Assembly (NCBI GenBank): GCA_938045805.1
Contig: CALIBL010000021.1
Coordinates: 62,001-126,000 of the forward strand
DNA length: 64,000 nucleotides
Source of the DNA: an uncultured Rubripirellula sp.
GTDB lineage: Bacteria > Planctomycetota > Planctomycetia > Pirellulales > Pirellulaceae
Reading direction: 5' to 3'
Position 1 is the first letter of the stretch. Each line of letters opens with the position of its first letter. The translations under genes were made by a program, and so were the position numbers. The notes under the pieces were generated by a model that made no database searches, was not told where the DNA came from, and was given only the letters and a program-made list of their open reading frames with translations. This document shows, piece after piece, positions 27,965 to 38,571 of this stretch.

Positions 27965-29675
27965 TCGAATTCAAAACCATAAGCCGGGCGGTGTTATCCA
28001 CTCGTATCAAAAATATGACCCTGTTCAGTTCCCACCGCCCAATCAGCCACCTCCGGATCTCGTAACCCCTGCGTTTGAGCAGGCACTTTGGTACGGACAT
28101 TTTGATAATCTTACCGACGAAGATCTGGCAAACGCCGTGCGACTTGATCCGAGTCAAATTGCAGGCCTGGGGCCCAGTCTAGAATCACTAAGGGCTCTGC
28201 TTGAAGAGCGAAAACGGAAGATCCTAGGTACTTACGAAACTCGGTCGGTGCAAAAGAAAGCTCGTGTCAAATTCAAATCCGCCATCACAAAAGTGAAGGT
28301 TCCCAAGACCCAGGAGAAGTTATTTAGGAAGGCAGTAATACAAGAGCAACCCTACCTGATTGAAAGACTCTGGTATCACGCAGGGGATGATCAAGGTGTT
28401 CTTGCCAGAGGCTTGCTTCAAGTGATGGAGTCGATGAATCAGAAACATCTGATAGAGCAGCTCAGCAGCGATTATGAGTTTACCGGGCGCGAGTCGTTAA
28501 AGATTGATCAAGCAATTGAAGTGAAGGAAGAGTTGGAGAAGATTGATGAATTGCTGAAGCAATTAGATGAGGCACGCGAAACGGCAAAGATCGGGTTGAT
28601 AGATTTTGAAGCTTTGTCAGAGCTTGCTCCGCCCGAGGAGATGCAGCAGTTGGAGCAGATGCGAAGTCAGATTGAGCGTTTGCTGCAGGAGCAAGCGGAG
28701 AAACAAGGATTGGAGCGAGATCGAGCGAACGGTGGCGGTTATCGATTAACGCCTGAGGCGTACAAGATCTTTCAAGGCCGATTGCTAGAGCGACTATTCA
28801 GTCAAATGATTCCTTCCAAGCACGGACAACATCCATCGTCTTTGCATGGTGAAGGCGTTATAGAGAAGCAAAAAACGCAGCCTTATGAATATGGGGATAG
28901 CTTAACTCATTTGGATCTGACACAAACTGTCATTAATGGCTTGATAAGGCAAGGCGACAGCAGACCATTTGTCTTTCACCCGTCTGATATGGAAGTGCAT
29001 CAGACACAACACCAGCCTAAATGTGCGACGTGCGTCATTATGGACATGAGTGGTTCCATGCGTTACGACGGGCAATATGTGAACGTGAAGCGAATGGCCC
29101 TGGCAATGCAGGGTCTGATACAGAGTGAATATCCGGGCGACTTTCTCCGCTTCATTGAAATGTACACATTCGCGAAACTCTGTAACCCTGGAGAGATTTT
29201 GAGCTTAATGCCCAAGCCAGTGACCATCCATGATCCCTGGGTTCAATTGTGGGCTGACATGAGCGATCCGGAAATAAGCGAGCATCAGATACATCCGCAT
29301 TTCACAAATATCCAGCATTCATTACAGCTCGCCCGCCGTCATTTAATGAATTGTGATACACCAAACAAACAGGTTGTGCTGATTACAGATGGGTTACCGA
29401 CCGCCCACTTCGAAGAGGAAAAGTTATTCATGCTTTATCCTCCGGATCCAAGAACTGAGTTAGCAACGATGAGAGAGGCGGCTCAGTTGAAAAAAGAAGG
29501 AATCACAATCAATATCTTTCTTGTTCCTAGTTGGTCACAGAATCACGAAGATATTCAATTTGCTCAAAGGCTGGCAAAGAGTACCGGCGGCCGTGTGGTC
29601 TTCACCAGTGGTAATGACCTAGATCGTTTCGTTCTGTGGGACTACGTTAACCATCGTCGTGAGATCATTAATTGA
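27954..29675 (+). CDS. VWA-domain protein partnered with the MoxR-like ATPase
   Basis: Metal-ion-dependent adhesion (MIDAS) protein that pairs with MoxR/chelatase-type ATPases. A Gln/Glu-rich coiled-coil-like middle (about 185-260, with [17 protein letters not shown] and [17 protein letters not shown]) precedes a VWA domain starting near residue 360. The MIDAS motif is intact: [14 protein letters not shown], a distal threonine-containing loop, and [13 protein letters not shown]. The frame extends upstream to 27879, but ATG 27954 gives an 11-bp overlap with the ATPase gene and is the likelier start (573 residues). No signal peptide; cytoplasmic. Confidence 0.85.
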   Translation: MKSDRIQNHKPGGVIHSYQKYDPVQFPPPNQPPPDLVTPAFEQALWYGHFDNLTDEDLANAVRLDPSQIAGLGPSLESLRALLEERKRKILGTYETRSVQKKARVKFKSAITKVKVPKTQEKLFRKAVIQEQPYLIERLWYHAGDDQGVLARGLLQVMESMNQKHLIEQLSSDYEFTGRESLKIDQAIEVKEELEKIDELLKQLDEARETAKIGLIDFEALSELAPPEEMQQLEQMRSQIERLLQEQAEKQGLERDRANGGGYRLTPEAYKIFQGRLLERLFSQMIPSKHGQHPSSLHGEGVIEKQKTQPYEYGDSLTHLDLTQTVINGLIRQGDSRPFVFHPSDMEVHQTQHQPKCATCVIMDMSGSMRYDGQYVNVKRMALAMQGLIQSEYPGDFLRFIEMYTFAKLCNPGEILSLMPKPVTIHDPWVQLWADMSDPEISEHQIHPHFTNIQHSLQLARRHLMNCDTPNKQVVLITDGLPTAHFEEEKLFMLYPPDPRTELATMREAAQLKKEGITINIFLVPSWSQNHEDIQFAQRLAKSTGGRVVFTSGNDLDRFVLWDYVNHRREIIN

Positions 29676-29760
29676 AACTCCATGAGAGTCCATTTTGATT
29701 TTGCTTTAGTCTGGCATTGCAAAGGGTCATGAAGCAAAGAGGTCTTATGGGTCGCATGTC

Positions 29761-30894
29761 TCAGTTTCTTGTTTCGTTCGGTAGTAGGTCACTTTCTAAC
29801 AGGTGGCAGTAGGAGTCGTACCGTCTTGCATCAATTTTTCCGTCGGCCACTGCGTCCTTTACAGCGCATTGATCTTCGTTGAGGTGGAGGCAGTCTGTGT
29901 ACTTACAGCCATTAACAAACGGTCTGAGGTCGGGCATCAACCCAGCAACCTCATTGGCATGAATATCCCAAAGTTGGAATTGGCGTATGCCAGGGGTGTC
30001 AAACACTGCTCCTCCCGAATCCAGCGGTATTAACTTAGCTGCTGTGGTTGTGTGTCGACCCTTTTCATTGTCTTCGCTGACTGAAGCAACCGCTAACCCA
30101 AGGCCGGGTTGTATCGCATTTAAGAGGCTGCTCTTACCTACCCCACTCTGCCCTGCCAGAGCTGTCTGTTTACCTGAGAGCAGGCTCCTCAGGTAAGAAA
30201 TGTTTAGTTGTTCTTCAGCCGAGGTGTGAAGAACACGGTAGCCCAGAGATGCATATGCTCCGGTGATTTGCTGAAAGTTAATCGGGTCGACCAGATCAAC
30301 TTTATTCATCACCACAACGGGCTTTACTCCGCAGTACTCTGCAGTCAGCAAGAAACGGTCAATCAATGCAGGTTTCATGGCTGGTTCAGCAACACTTGCA
30401 ATGATCAGCAGGTAGTCGACATTTGATACAAGGATGTGCTGTTGCCCGCGACTAGTTCGGCTGATGACACCGCTTCTCGCTTCGACACTTTCAATCATGC
30501 CATCCTTGAGTGATGCAGCACGGAGTCGCACTCGATCACCAGCAACCACAGCACTGCGCTGATCAATATTGAGCGACTTCAGTACTTGACGTAACGCGCA
30601 CTCGTACATTTGGCCATCGTCTCCGAGTACTCGGCTCTTCAGCCCATGAACACTGATGACGCGACCTCTAATGAGTTTCTCGGAAGAAGAGACGGTGTCT
30701 CCATCATTAGATTCAATGAACGTTCGCTTTCGAGTAAGTTCACCTTTGCCACTAACTCGCTCCCCACGGCTAGCATCGGCTAGCGTTTCGCGGTTACCCG
30801 TGTGGAAGTCCCTTGTTAAGTCACTCTGTCGCACTCGATCTTGGTGCTTTTTTTTAAAACTTGTTCGCTGCTTCTGACGTTTCTTCTTGGCCAT
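29761..30894 (-). CDS. rsgA: Ribosome small subunit-dependent GTPase RsgA
   Basis: Circularly permuted GTPase that acts late in 30S subunit maturation. Motif order is G4-G1-G3: NKVD (197-200), P-loop GQSGVGKSS (248-256) and DTPG (299-302). The C-terminal zinc finger has the ligands C330, C335, H337 and C343. An OB-fold region covers about residues 75-150. The N-terminal 30 residues are strongly basic, as expected for rRNA contact. It is followed upstream on the same strand by ftsH with a 73-bp gap. It converges on the VWA gene. Confidence 0.95.
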   Translation of the reverse strand: MAKKKRQKQRTSFKKKHQDRVRQSDLTRDFHTGNRETLADASRGERVSGKGELTRKRTFIESNDGDTVSSSEKLIRGRVISVHGLKSRVLGDDGQMYECALRQVLKSLNIDQRSAVVAGDRVRLRAASLKDGMIESVEARSGVISRTSRGQQHILVSNVDYLLIIASVAEPAMKPALIDRFLLTAEYCGVKPVVVMNKVDLVDPINFQQITGAYASLGYRVLHTSAEEQLNISYLRSLLSGKQTALAGQSGVGKSSLLNAIQPGLGLAVASVSEDNEKGRHTTTAAKLIPLDSGGAVFDTPGIRQFQLWDIHANEVAGLMPDLRPFVNGCKYTDCLHLNEDQCAVKDAVADGKIDARRYDSYCHLLESDLLPNETRN

Positions 30895-30967
30895 TAGAGA
30901 TCGCGTTAGAAGAGCGAGTTTATTCGGCTTGGTGAAAATTTGACAACGAAAATACTCCTACCATAAC

Positions 30968-33007
30968 TTAGCCGTTGCGATCTTCAGTGGACTCTTCGTC
31001 TGCAGATGACGGCTCGTCTGAATCATTGGAGTCGTTCTCGTCGTCCTGGGAAGGAGGGTTTAGCCTTGATTGAATTGATGGACCGATTAAGTCTGTCAAT
31101 TCTCTCTCACCGAGCTCTTCATGCTCCAGTAAAGCTTTGGTGATTTTTTCGAGTTCGACTCGATGTTCCCGTAAGAGTTGTTCAGATTTTTGATCAGCTT
31201 CTAGGAGGATTCTTGCGACTTCCTCGTCGATAAGTTCTTGGGTGTGTTCGCTGAATTGTCGAGACTGATGTATCTCTCTTCCCAAAAACGGGTCTTCGTC
31301 GCTCGTTTTGTAGCTTACTGGACCGATTTTGGGGCTCATTCCCCAGTGGGTAACCATTTTCCGAGCGATGCTGGTTGCACGTTCGAGATCGTTTTCTGCG
31401 CCTGCGCAAGTTTCGTTATAAATAATCTTCTCTGCCGCACGCCCTCCCAACAATACAATGAGTTGGTGGTCAAGCTCTTTGCGGCTAATGCTTAGCCGAT
31501 CCTCGTTAGGGACATATTGCGTCACTCCCAGAGCTCGCCCTCGAGGGATAATCGTCACCTTGTGTACCGTATGCGCGCCGTCGAGATGCCACGCCGTGAG
31601 AGTGTGTCCGGCTTCATGGTACGCCGTCTTTTCTTTCTCGCTGTCCTGCAGGACTTCTTCTCGTTTGGCACCCATGAGGATCTTGTCGCGAGCGTAATCA
31701 AAATCACTCATCCCAACAATTTTCTTGTTTTGTCTTGCAGCCCATAGAGCCGCCTCATTGACCATGTTTCGGATATCGGCTCCCGTGAGTCCAACGGTTC
31801 CTGCGGCAAGACGACGAAGTTCTACGTCTTCTGCCAACGGGACATCGCGAACGTGTACTTTAAAGATTGCTTCCCGGCCTTTCATGGTAGGGCGTCCCAC
31901 TGTGATATGGCGATCAAAGCGACCGGGACGTAATAGTGCAGGATCAAGCACGTCAGGTCGATTGGTTGCGGCCACAACAATCACTGCCTGGTTAGCGGCA
32001 AAGCCATCCATTTCTCCAAGAATCTGGTTAAGTGTTTGTTCACGTTCATCATGGCCGCCACCTAGTCCGGCTCCACGTTGGCGACCAACAGCATCGATCT
32101 CATCGATGAAAATGATTGCCGGGCTGCTGTCCTTGGCCGTCTTGAAGAGGTCTCGTACGCGACTTGCACCAACCCCCACAAACATTTGAATGAATTCGCT
32201 ACCATTCACCGAGAAAAATGGTACTCCGGCTTCTCCTGCTACAGCCCGCGCAAGCAGTGTCTTTCCTGTTCCGGGAGGTCCATTAAGAAGCACACCTTTG
32301 GGGACACGACCGCCAAGTTTTTGAAATTTATCTGGCGTCTTGAGGAATTCAACAATTTCTTCTAGGTCCGCTTTGACCCCTTCGAGCCCTGCAACGTCCT
32401 TGAAGGTAACCATTTTTTCGCTTGCTTCAAATCTCTTTGCCGGACTCTTACTGAAACCCGACAGGAAGCCGCCACCCATGATGTCGCTTCGCGTTCGACG
32501 AAGCATGGTGAATAGGAAAAACAAAATCACCAGCGGTAGTCCCACCAAGGCGATGAAATAAATCACCTGCTGGGTGTTGTCTGGCTCGAGGTAGTTGTAT
32601 TGAACCTTTTGTTGTTTGAGTTGCGATTCAAGCTGTGTTACCCAACCGGCGTCGGTAGGTCGATTAAAAACGAATTTCTCGTCATACTGCGTCGATTCGT
32701 TGTCTGCGGTTTTACTGTTGCGGGAAAGCTCTGTTGAATCAGGTTTGGCAGATTCTGGAATATCCGGTCGGCTGACAAATTTCCCGTAAACTCTTCGCTC
32801 GGAAATCCCTACTTCTTCAATATTCCCTTTTTCGAGTTCACCCTGAAAAAAGCTCGCAGTAATTAACGATCGCTCTTCCCCTTGGTTGTAGAAGAGCAAG
32901 ACGGCGAGCGCAGCAATGAGGATCGCGATAAATAGCGAGTTGTTACCGCGGCGATTCTCTTGCTGCTCAGGTGAACTTGAGTCGCGTTGATCGGTCTTCT
33001 TTTCCAT
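30968..33007 (-). CDS. ftsH: ATP-dependent membrane zinc protease FtsH
   Basis: Membrane-anchored AAA+ protease for quality control of membrane and soluble proteins. ATG 33007, eight codons inside the open frame, follows AAGG at good spacing and gives 679 residues. Two membrane helices flank the periplasmic domain (about 26-42 and 148-168). Walker A is GPPGTGKT (about 243-250), Walker B is [11 protein letters not shown], and the zinc site is HEAGH (about 470). The second-region-of-homology segment [15 protein letters not shown] is intact. The C-terminal tail after about 640 is highly acidic. The periplasmic segment is longer than in E. coli. Confidence 0.97.
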   Translation of the reverse strand: MEKKTDQRDSSSPEQQENRRGNNSLFIAILIAALAVLLFYNQGEERSLITASFFQGELEKGNIEEVGISERRVYGKFVSRPDIPESAKPDSTELSRNSKTADNESTQYDEKFVFNRPTDAGWVTQLESQLKQQKVQYNYLEPDNTQQVIYFIALVGLPLVILFFLFTMLRRTRSDIMGGGFLSGFSKSPAKRFEASEKMVTFKDVAGLEGVKADLEEIVEFLKTPDKFQKLGGRVPKGVLLNGPPGTGKTLLARAVAGEAGVPFFSVNGSEFIQMFVGVGASRVRDLFKTAKDSSPAIIFIDEIDAVGRQRGAGLGGGHDEREQTLNQILGEMDGFAANQAVIVVAATNRPDVLDPALLRPGRFDRHITVGRPTMKGREAIFKVHVRDVPLAEDVELRRLAAGTVGLTGADIRNMVNEAALWAARQNKKIVGMSDFDYARDKILMGAKREEVLQDSEKEKTAYHEAGHTLTAWHLDGAHTVHKVTIIPRGRALGVTQYVPNEDRLSISRKELDHQLIVLLGGRAAEKIIYNETCAGAENDLERATSIARKMVTHWGMSPKIGPVSYKTSDEDPFLGREIHQSRQFSEHTQELIDEEVARILLEADQKSEQLLREHRVELEKITKALLEHEELGERELTDLIGPSIQSRLNPPSQDDENDSNDSDEPSSADEESTEDRNG

Positions 33008-33435
33008 TTCTTGCCTTTTTGGCGATATCAATACCTAGCAGTTCCGGCTCACGCGGGCATGACGCTGATATTTGGGTCACTGACTGGCCGGATGACTCCT
33101 TTTCCGACTGTATTGTAGTGGGTAACAAGTGAGATGACTAACCGACTCGATCCAAGCTTTTTACGATTTGAACCAACCATTTCGATTCTGCTTCGACCGC
33201 TCGGTTTATTCTGCAAAAGCTTAAATTCACGTGGAATTGCGTGTTTTTTTTGGTGTAACCCGATAACATCCGGGTGCTTTGTGGTTCGATTCCCAGTCGG
33301 TTTTGCACACTCTTCGCAGTTTACCGCGAAAGCCACATAGATTTCACGCCGATGAGGATACGATCTGAGCTGAAATTAGCGAGCTGCCTAAGAATTGGTG
33401 ATCTGGGTGACTGGGTTAGTTGACGATTTCGAGCT
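33008..33435. other. Intergenic region between recQ and ftsH
   Basis: About 430 bp upstream of ftsH on the minus strand, so it should hold the ftsH promoter. A 95-codon open frame (33049-33336, minus) shows no domain, signal or good ribosome-binding site, and I leave it out. Near 33255-33275 an ACCCG/CGGGT inverted repeat lies next to a run of eight T, but the T-run precedes the hairpin on the plus strand, so it is not a terminator. Confidence 0.4.
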
Positions 33436-36222
33436 TCAGTCTTTCCCCCTGATCTCATGATCACCCTGATCAAGATGTGCTACGGCCTGCTGAAGATGCT
33501 TCTCTAATTCTTTCTTGGTGATTCTCCGAATCAGAAGGATTTCCTCATGTGTAAACCCCTGCTCTAGGAGTCGATGGCTCCAGTACGCATCAGAACCCAC
33601 CCAAACACGATCACAACGAGAATCCTCGTGCGTGGGGTGATCTTCCTTAGCGGCGATCCTGATTTGTTCGGGAAAATTTATCGCGTCATTCCCGTTGGTG
33701 TTTGTATTTTGAACGACCTTTTTTTCCTGCAGATCCTCAGGTCTTGTGTCTATGACCTGTTCACGTGTGCATCGAATTAGCTCAATGATGTCTTGGCCAA
33801 ATTGTTGTGAGTTAGATTCACCAATTCCCTTGATCATTTTAAGGGCATCCATGTTTTCGGGTTGCGATATCGCGATCCTCTCGAGTGTTGCGTTAGTGAG
33901 GACTTTAAATGCGGGAAGTCCGAGAGCCGCCGAGGTTTTTCTCCTCCATCTTTTTAATGTTGCGGTCGTCTCTTCAATGAACGGTTGATTGGGTTCGCCC
34001 GTGGATTGGGTTTCTCCCGCCACAATCCGATCGCACGCTAAATCTTCATTCTCAATATTTGTAGCCGATGGGGAAGACTCTTCGATGGATTCTACACTTT
34101 TGGTTGCATGGATCAGCTTACTTGCAAGTTCCTTAGTTAAGTGAAATCCGTCCGGCATCGGACTTCTACCATGCATGATTTCGCGTCCAATCTCTGTCAT
34201 GTGAATGGTGGGACGACGTTGCTCGATCTCCTGCTGTACGACTAATCCAAATTCACTCAAACGATCCATGATCATGGCGACTTCAGCTTGTTTCATGGCA
34301 GACAGCAATCCGTAGGTGCTCAGTTGGTTGAGTCTCCATTGGGATAATCTCTTGCTCTTGGATCCGCAAAGCATTTGCGCTACCAAGTTTTTTCCGAAAC
34401 GACCATGCATGCGAGTCACCCCACTCATGACAATCTGAAGGCCGCGAGTTAGGTAAAGTTGTTCTTGATTGTTCAGGTTGAGGGTGGTAACGGGGTGCTT
34501 TCGATTCTCACTTTGCGAGTTGGGGTGGCAGCGATCGCAGTTCCCGCAGTCCCTTGGATTGGTTTCACCGAAGTAATTCAAGATGACCTGCTGTCGGCAT
34601 TTTGGATTTCTGGCAAAGTGTATGACGGATTCAAGCTTTTCATATTCAGCTGACTTCCTGACATTCAGTTGAGCGAAGTCAATACTTAGTTCCTTGAATT
34701 TGCGATTGCGATCTAGGAAATGGATGCCTCTTCCTCGGAAGGGAGGAACGTAATCGAATGCTTTCAGCTTACAGAGTTCCTTCAAGGCACGATTCACCTG
34801 TTGTTTTTCTACCTCAGCAATTTTTGCCAGCCATTTAGGCGTCGTGTAAACATCCTCGCCGCGTCGGTTACCAACAACATTTTCAACAGCCTGCAGGACT
34901 TTACGTCGAACCTTCGCTTCGACCGGAACGAAATCTAGTAGCGTCGGGGCATCTGAATCAATTCGAATTACTGCTTGATTTGAGTTGCTATCTAGTCGCT
35001 TCAAGACACCTGTTTTTGCGAGTAATTGTTCCGCGGTGCTGATCGCTTCGCTGCTATCCTTCGTGCCAATCAATTCACGGACTTCCTCGAGAGTCAATTC
35101 AATGGGGTCTTCATCTCGTGAAAGCAGGAAGTTGTAAACCTGTTCGACTGTATCTTGTGATGGATAACGAGTTTCGATGAAAAACTCTTGGACATAGCGA
35201 TCGCTGTAAGAAAACAGCAGGAGACACTCGCTCGGTTTTCCATCCCGCCCTGCCCTGCCCGCCTCTTGGTAGTACGCCTCGAGGCTGCCGGGGATATTGT
35301 AGTGGACGACAAATCGAATGTCTGATTTGTCGATTCCCATACCAAAAGCATTTGTCGCTACGATGGCAGATAGATCGCCACTCATGAAGCGTTCTTGCGT
35401 TTCTTTCCGCAGAGTGGGATCCAAGCCTGCATGGTAGACGCCAATTGGTTGGTCTGTGGCCGCCTTGATCGATTCAGCAATCTCTTCGCAGCGTTTGCGA
35501 GTTGCGGCATAAATGATACCTGATCCGCTCTGCTGACTGAGGTATTGATGCAGTGCGTCAGCTTTTTCTTTATCCGAATTGCAATGTTTGACGCAAAACC
35601 GGAGATTGTCTCGACTGAAGCCCGTGACGAAGATCTGTGGATCATTGAGATCGAGGAGTTTGGAAATGTCATCCCTGACAGCAGGCGTTGCTGTTGCGGT
35701 CAAAGCGATCGTTTGAACCTGATTCAAGTAGCGGCTGCGAAAATGACCAAGTCTCGCGTAATCGGGTCGGAAGTCATGACCCCATTCACTTACGCAGTGT
35801 GCTTCATCCACCGCCAAAAGATCAATCTTGCAACGATTGATGGAGTCGATAAATCGACCGTTCCGTAGTCGCTCAGGTGCAATGTACACCAAGTCCAGTT
35901 CATTTGTCTCCATGCGTCTCATTACACTGTTCTGTTCAGCGAGTGTAAGGCTGCTGTTAATCAATTCAGCTTTGATCCCCAGTCGTTGAAGGTTATCAAC
36001 CTGATCTTTCATCAAGGCAATTAATGGAGAAACGACGATGCTCAAACCTGGCCGCATGAGGCTTGGGAGTTGGTAGCACAGGCTCTTGCCTCCGCCGGTA
36101 GGCATGACACACATCACGTCATTGCCTTGGAGTACCGCGTCGACTACTTCTCGTTGACCCGCTCGAAATTCTTTGAGACCCAGAAGGGGCAAGAAAGAGT
36201 CGGGGGCTGCCGTGTCAGCCAT
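33436..36222 (-). CDS. recQ: ATP-dependent DNA helicase RecQ, long form
   Basis: 3'-to-5' superfamily-2 helicase for recombination and replication repair. Walker A is MPTGGGKS (lysine 46), motif II is DEAHCVSEWGHDFRPDY, and motif VI is QEAGRAGRDG. The RecQ-Ct zinc site uses the cysteines in CRQQVILNYFGE and RDCGNCDRCHP. A winged-helix segment and an HRDC-like domain (LGLPAFKVLTNATLERIA) follow. At 928 residues it is about 300 longer than E. coli RecQ. The extra length lies in an acidic linker before HRDC and in a C-terminal extension ending in a basic helix (RRITKKELEKHLQQAV). It is divergent from the zinc dehydrogenase gene. Confidence 0.93.
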   Translation of the reverse strand: MADTAAPDSFLPLLGLKEFRAGQREVVDAVLQGNDVMCVMPTGGGKSLCYQLPSLMRPGLSIVVSPLIALMKDQVDNLQRLGIKAELINSSLTLAEQNSVMRRMETNELDLVYIAPERLRNGRFIDSINRCKIDLLAVDEAHCVSEWGHDFRPDYARLGHFRSRYLNQVQTIALTATATPAVRDDISKLLDLNDPQIFVTGFSRDNLRFCVKHCNSDKEKADALHQYLSQQSGSGIIYAATRKRCEEIAESIKAATDQPIGVYHAGLDPTLRKETQERFMSGDLSAIVATNAFGMGIDKSDIRFVVHYNIPGSLEAYYQEAGRAGRDGKPSECLLLFSYSDRYVQEFFIETRYPSQDTVEQVYNFLLSRDEDPIELTLEEVRELIGTKDSSEAISTAEQLLAKTGVLKRLDSNSNQAVIRIDSDAPTLLDFVPVEAKVRRKVLQAVENVVGNRRGEDVYTTPKWLAKIAEVEKQQVNRALKELCKLKAFDYVPPFRGRGIHFLDRNRKFKELSIDFAQLNVRKSAEYEKLESVIHFARNPKCRQQVILNYFGETNPRDCGNCDRCHPNSQSENRKHPVTTLNLNNQEQLYLTRGLQIVMSGVTRMHGRFGKNLVAQMLCGSKSKRLSQWRLNQLSTYGLLSAMKQAEVAMIMDRLSEFGLVVQQEIEQRRPTIHMTEIGREIMHGRSPMPDGFHLTKELASKLIHATKSVESIEESSPSATNIENEDLACDRIVAGETQSTGEPNQPFIEETTATLKRWRRKTSAALGLPAFKVLTNATLERIAISQPENMDALKMIKGIGESNSQQFGQDIIELIRCTREQVIDTRPEDLQEKKVVQNTNTNGNDAINFPEQIRIAAKEDHPTHEDSRCDRVWVGSDAYWSHRLLEQGFTHEEILLIRRITKKELEKHLQQAVAHLDQGDHEIRGKD

Positions 36223-36251
36223 GAAAATTCAATCCAGTAAGTCTAGTGTGT

Positions 36252-36278
36252 TACCGGCCGGTACTTGGTCCGATCGGA
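36252..36278. promoter_or_regulatory. Two adjacent perfect palindromes between recQ and a dehydrogenase gene
   Basis: TACCGGCCGGTA (36252-36263) and TCCGATCGGA (36269-36278) are both perfect palindromes, with centres 16 bp apart, in a 163-bp divergent intergenic region. The positioning would suit a dimeric regulator controlling one or both genes. Chance occurrence of such short dyads cannot be excluded. Confidence 0.35.
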
Positions 36279-36385
36279 TCATCAGTTTGATACAATCGAA
36301 AGTATAGGCAGTATGTTGCTTCCACCAAGGTCATACTGGGGGAAGATGTCTGCGGCCGTGAAAAGTTCGTAATGATAAGAAAGCA

Positions 36386-37336
36386 ATGAGAGCCATATCC
36401 TTACAAGATTCCGAAGTTACCTTTCGAGACTCGGCGGAAGAACCGATTAGACGTGCGGGGGAGGTGCTCGTTGATGTAAGTCTTGCTGGGATCTGTGAAA
36501 CGGATCTGCAATTATGTAAAGGATACATGGGTTTTTCAGGGATTCTTGGTCATGAGTTCGTTGGCGTCGCGCGAGACGGTCTTTATGCCGGTCAACGTGT
36601 TGTAGGTGAAATCAATTGCGTTTGCGAACGATGTAAGTGGTGTGTCAACGGATTGGGCAATCACTGTCCAGAGAGAACGGTTCTTGGAATTCTTAACCGC
36701 GACGGGGCATTTGCCGAGACCCTTTTGATTCCGGAACGCAATCTGCATCGAGTGCCTGACTCGGTTGGCAATGATCAGGCTGTGTTTACAGAGCCTTTGG
36801 CAGCGGCGCTTCAGATTTCAAAACAGGTCGATCTGGCCGGTAAGCGGGTTGCTGTTTTGGGTGATGGACGGCTCGGAATTCTTTGTGCTCAAGCAACTAG
36901 GCTTGCAACGGAATCAGTTGTGGCTGTTGGCAAGCACCCTGAGAAGCTCGCGAGGTTTCAACGCCTAGGAATTGAAAATGTCTTGCTGGAGAGTCTCGAT
37001 CAACAGGCTTCATTCGATGTTGTAGTTGACTGCACTGGATCGCCGACAGGGTTGCAGGTCGCATGTCGCTTGGTGAAGCCACGTGGTGTATTGGTTTTGA
37101 AAACAACGGTAGCTGGCGAGCACAGAATGTCACTAGCTTCTTTGGTGATCAATGAGGTCACCGTCGTTGGTTCTCGTTGTGGACCATTTGGAGAAGCCCT
37201 CTCCGCATTAGAAGCCGACGCAATCGATTTGAGCGGGATGGTGAGCCATCGTTTCGCAATCGAGCACGGAGTTGAAGCGATGCGGATTGCTGGACTCCCA
37301 GAGAGTTTTAAAGTTTTAATTGATCCACAATTGTAA
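36386..37336 (+). CDS. Zinc-dependent medium-chain alcohol/polyol dehydrogenase
   Basis: NAD(P)-linked oxidoreductase of the medium-chain dehydrogenase superfamily. The catalytic zinc ligands are in GICETDLQL and GHEFVG. The structural zinc lobe is the cysteine-rich CVCERCKWCVNGLGNHC. A Rossmann segment (VAVLGDGRLGILCAQ) binds the cofactor. At 316 residues it is about 25-30 shorter than typical threonine or sorbitol dehydrogenases. The substrate cannot be told. It converges on a DapA-family aldolase gene (stop-to-stop gap about 40 bp); an involvement of both in sugar-acid catabolism is speculative. Confidence 0.85.
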   Translation: MRAISLQDSEVTFRDSAEEPIRRAGEVLVDVSLAGICETDLQLCKGYMGFSGILGHEFVGVARDGLYAGQRVVGEINCVCERCKWCVNGLGNHCPERTVLGILNRDGAFAETLLIPERNLHRVPDSVGNDQAVFTEPLAAALQISKQVDLAGKRVAVLGDGRLGILCAQATRLATESVVAVGKHPEKLARFQRLGIENVLLESLDQQASFDVVVDCTGSPTGLQVACRLVKPRGVLVLKTTVAGEHRMSLASLVINEVTVVGSRCGPFGEALSALEADAIDLSGMVSHRFAIEHGVEAMRIAGLPESFKVLIDPQL

Positions 37337-37376
37337 GAATACAGTGGTGCGACGCCCTGTCATTGCTTGAGCCTCG

Positions 37377-38366
37377 CTAAGAGTTCACTGACTGTAGTTG
37401 TTGAATCACTCTTTGGACAATTTTTTCGATTGTGTCATGCGGCATGGGGTTTGCATCACTCACGTCCGTAAACTGTGAGACCAAGGCATCAATTTCTCTT
37501 TGCGTTCGAGCTACCAATGCTCGCTGTTGTTCAGATAGGGGGACTCGTCCCGTGCCCAGATCCCAACCTCGAGATCTCGCACCCGCTCGAAAGCCTTCAG
37601 GAAATTCACCGAGAGAGATCATCGCATCGAACAGAGGGATTAGTTGGTACTGCAATCGCATCGCTTCTTCGATTGAGCCATCAGTCACATTTTTATAGAT
37701 CGCTCTGGTCAACTCTGGGACGACACCGCTAGTTGCATTGGTGCCGCCATCGGCGCCGGCTAGAAGCATCGGGGCTAGAGAGGCATCCCAGCCAGTGAGA
37801 AAGGTGAAGTCATCTCGCATCGGACGAATAGCGGAGATCATTCGCATCATATTGGGCAGGTCACCACTGCTGTCTTTGATTCCGACAACACGCGGGAATT
37901 CTGCCGCGAGGCGTATGACTGTATCCACGTCGATCGGTGATGCAAAAAGGGGAATGTTATAGAGTGTGACGTCGACTTCAACATTTTCTGCTATCTCGCG
38001 AAAGTAAGCATACACACCTTCGCTGCTGAGCCGATAATAGAACGGCGCGACAATCGCAACCGCTCGAACCCCAAGTTCGCCATAAGCGTCACACGCTTCA
38101 ATGGTTGCTTTAACATTTGCCTCGGCCGCGCCCGCTAGAACAGGCACTCGTCCAGCGGTTTGATCAACAACAATACGAACAATTTGTCGTCTTTCCTCCG
38201 CGGTAAATCTCACGAACTCTCCGGTGCTGCCGTTCGGGTACAGGCCATCGACACCACGCTCGATTAACCAATCGACGTAGCCTCGTAGCTTTTGCTCGTC
38301 GACCCGACCATGCGCATCAACTGGGGTGATGTTGGGCGTGAGGATTCCCGTGATTCTTTCTGCCAT
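37377..38366 (-). CDS. DapA/N-acetylneuraminate-lyase family aldolase
   Basis: Class I (Schiff-base) aldolase of the dihydrodipicolinate synthase/NanA superfamily, cleaving or making pyruvate adducts. Conserved residues are visible: the GSTGE loop (46-50), the catalytic tyrosine in TLYNIP (Y136) and the Schiff-base lysine in [10 protein letters not shown] (K164). It has 329 residues; DapA is near 295, and the extra is mainly a C-terminal extension. The genes around it are not lysine-biosynthetic, so a catabolic sugar-acid or sialic-acid role is more likely than DapA proper. Start ATG 38366 (MAERITGIL) fits the fold. Confidence 0.85.
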   Translation of the reverse strand: MAERITGILTPNITPVDAHGRVDEQKLRGYVDWLIERGVDGLYPNGSTGEFVRFTAEERRQIVRIVVDQTAGRVPVLAGAAEANVKATIEACDAYGELGVRAVAIVAPFYYRLSSEGVYAYFREIAENVEVDVTLYNIPLFASPIDVDTVIRLAAEFPRVVGIKDSSGDLPNMMRMISAIRPMRDDFTFLTGWDASLAPMLLAGADGGTNATSGVVPELTRAIYKNVTDGSIEEAMRLQYQLIPLFDAMISLGEFPEGFRAGARSRGWDLGTGRVPLSEQQRALVARTQREIDALVSQFTDVSDANPMPHDTIEKIVQRVIQQLQSVNS

Positions 38367-38571
38367 GCTGGTGCGTACGTAGGTTGAATTTTGGAATAAG
38401 AGGACTGACAGGGAACCGTAGCTTTCGCTCTATTGGACCGAGTGGACTGACTGTTGCTTTGTTCAATAGTTTTTTGATTGCGATTGAATTTGATGATTGT
38501 GTCAATTATGACTGAGTCCCTGTGGGTCATGGCTTATCAAGGTCCATGTTCCGTTCATGTCTCTGTTCAAT

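Noticed and set aside
33240..33300. tRNA-like GGTTCGATTCCC segment
   Set aside because: The five-base stem of a T-arm does not pair, and no acceptor or anticodon stem is found around it.
33049..33336. 95-codon minus-strand frame between recQ and ftsH
   Set aside because: No signal, motif or ribosome-binding site; lies in the likely ftsH promoter region.
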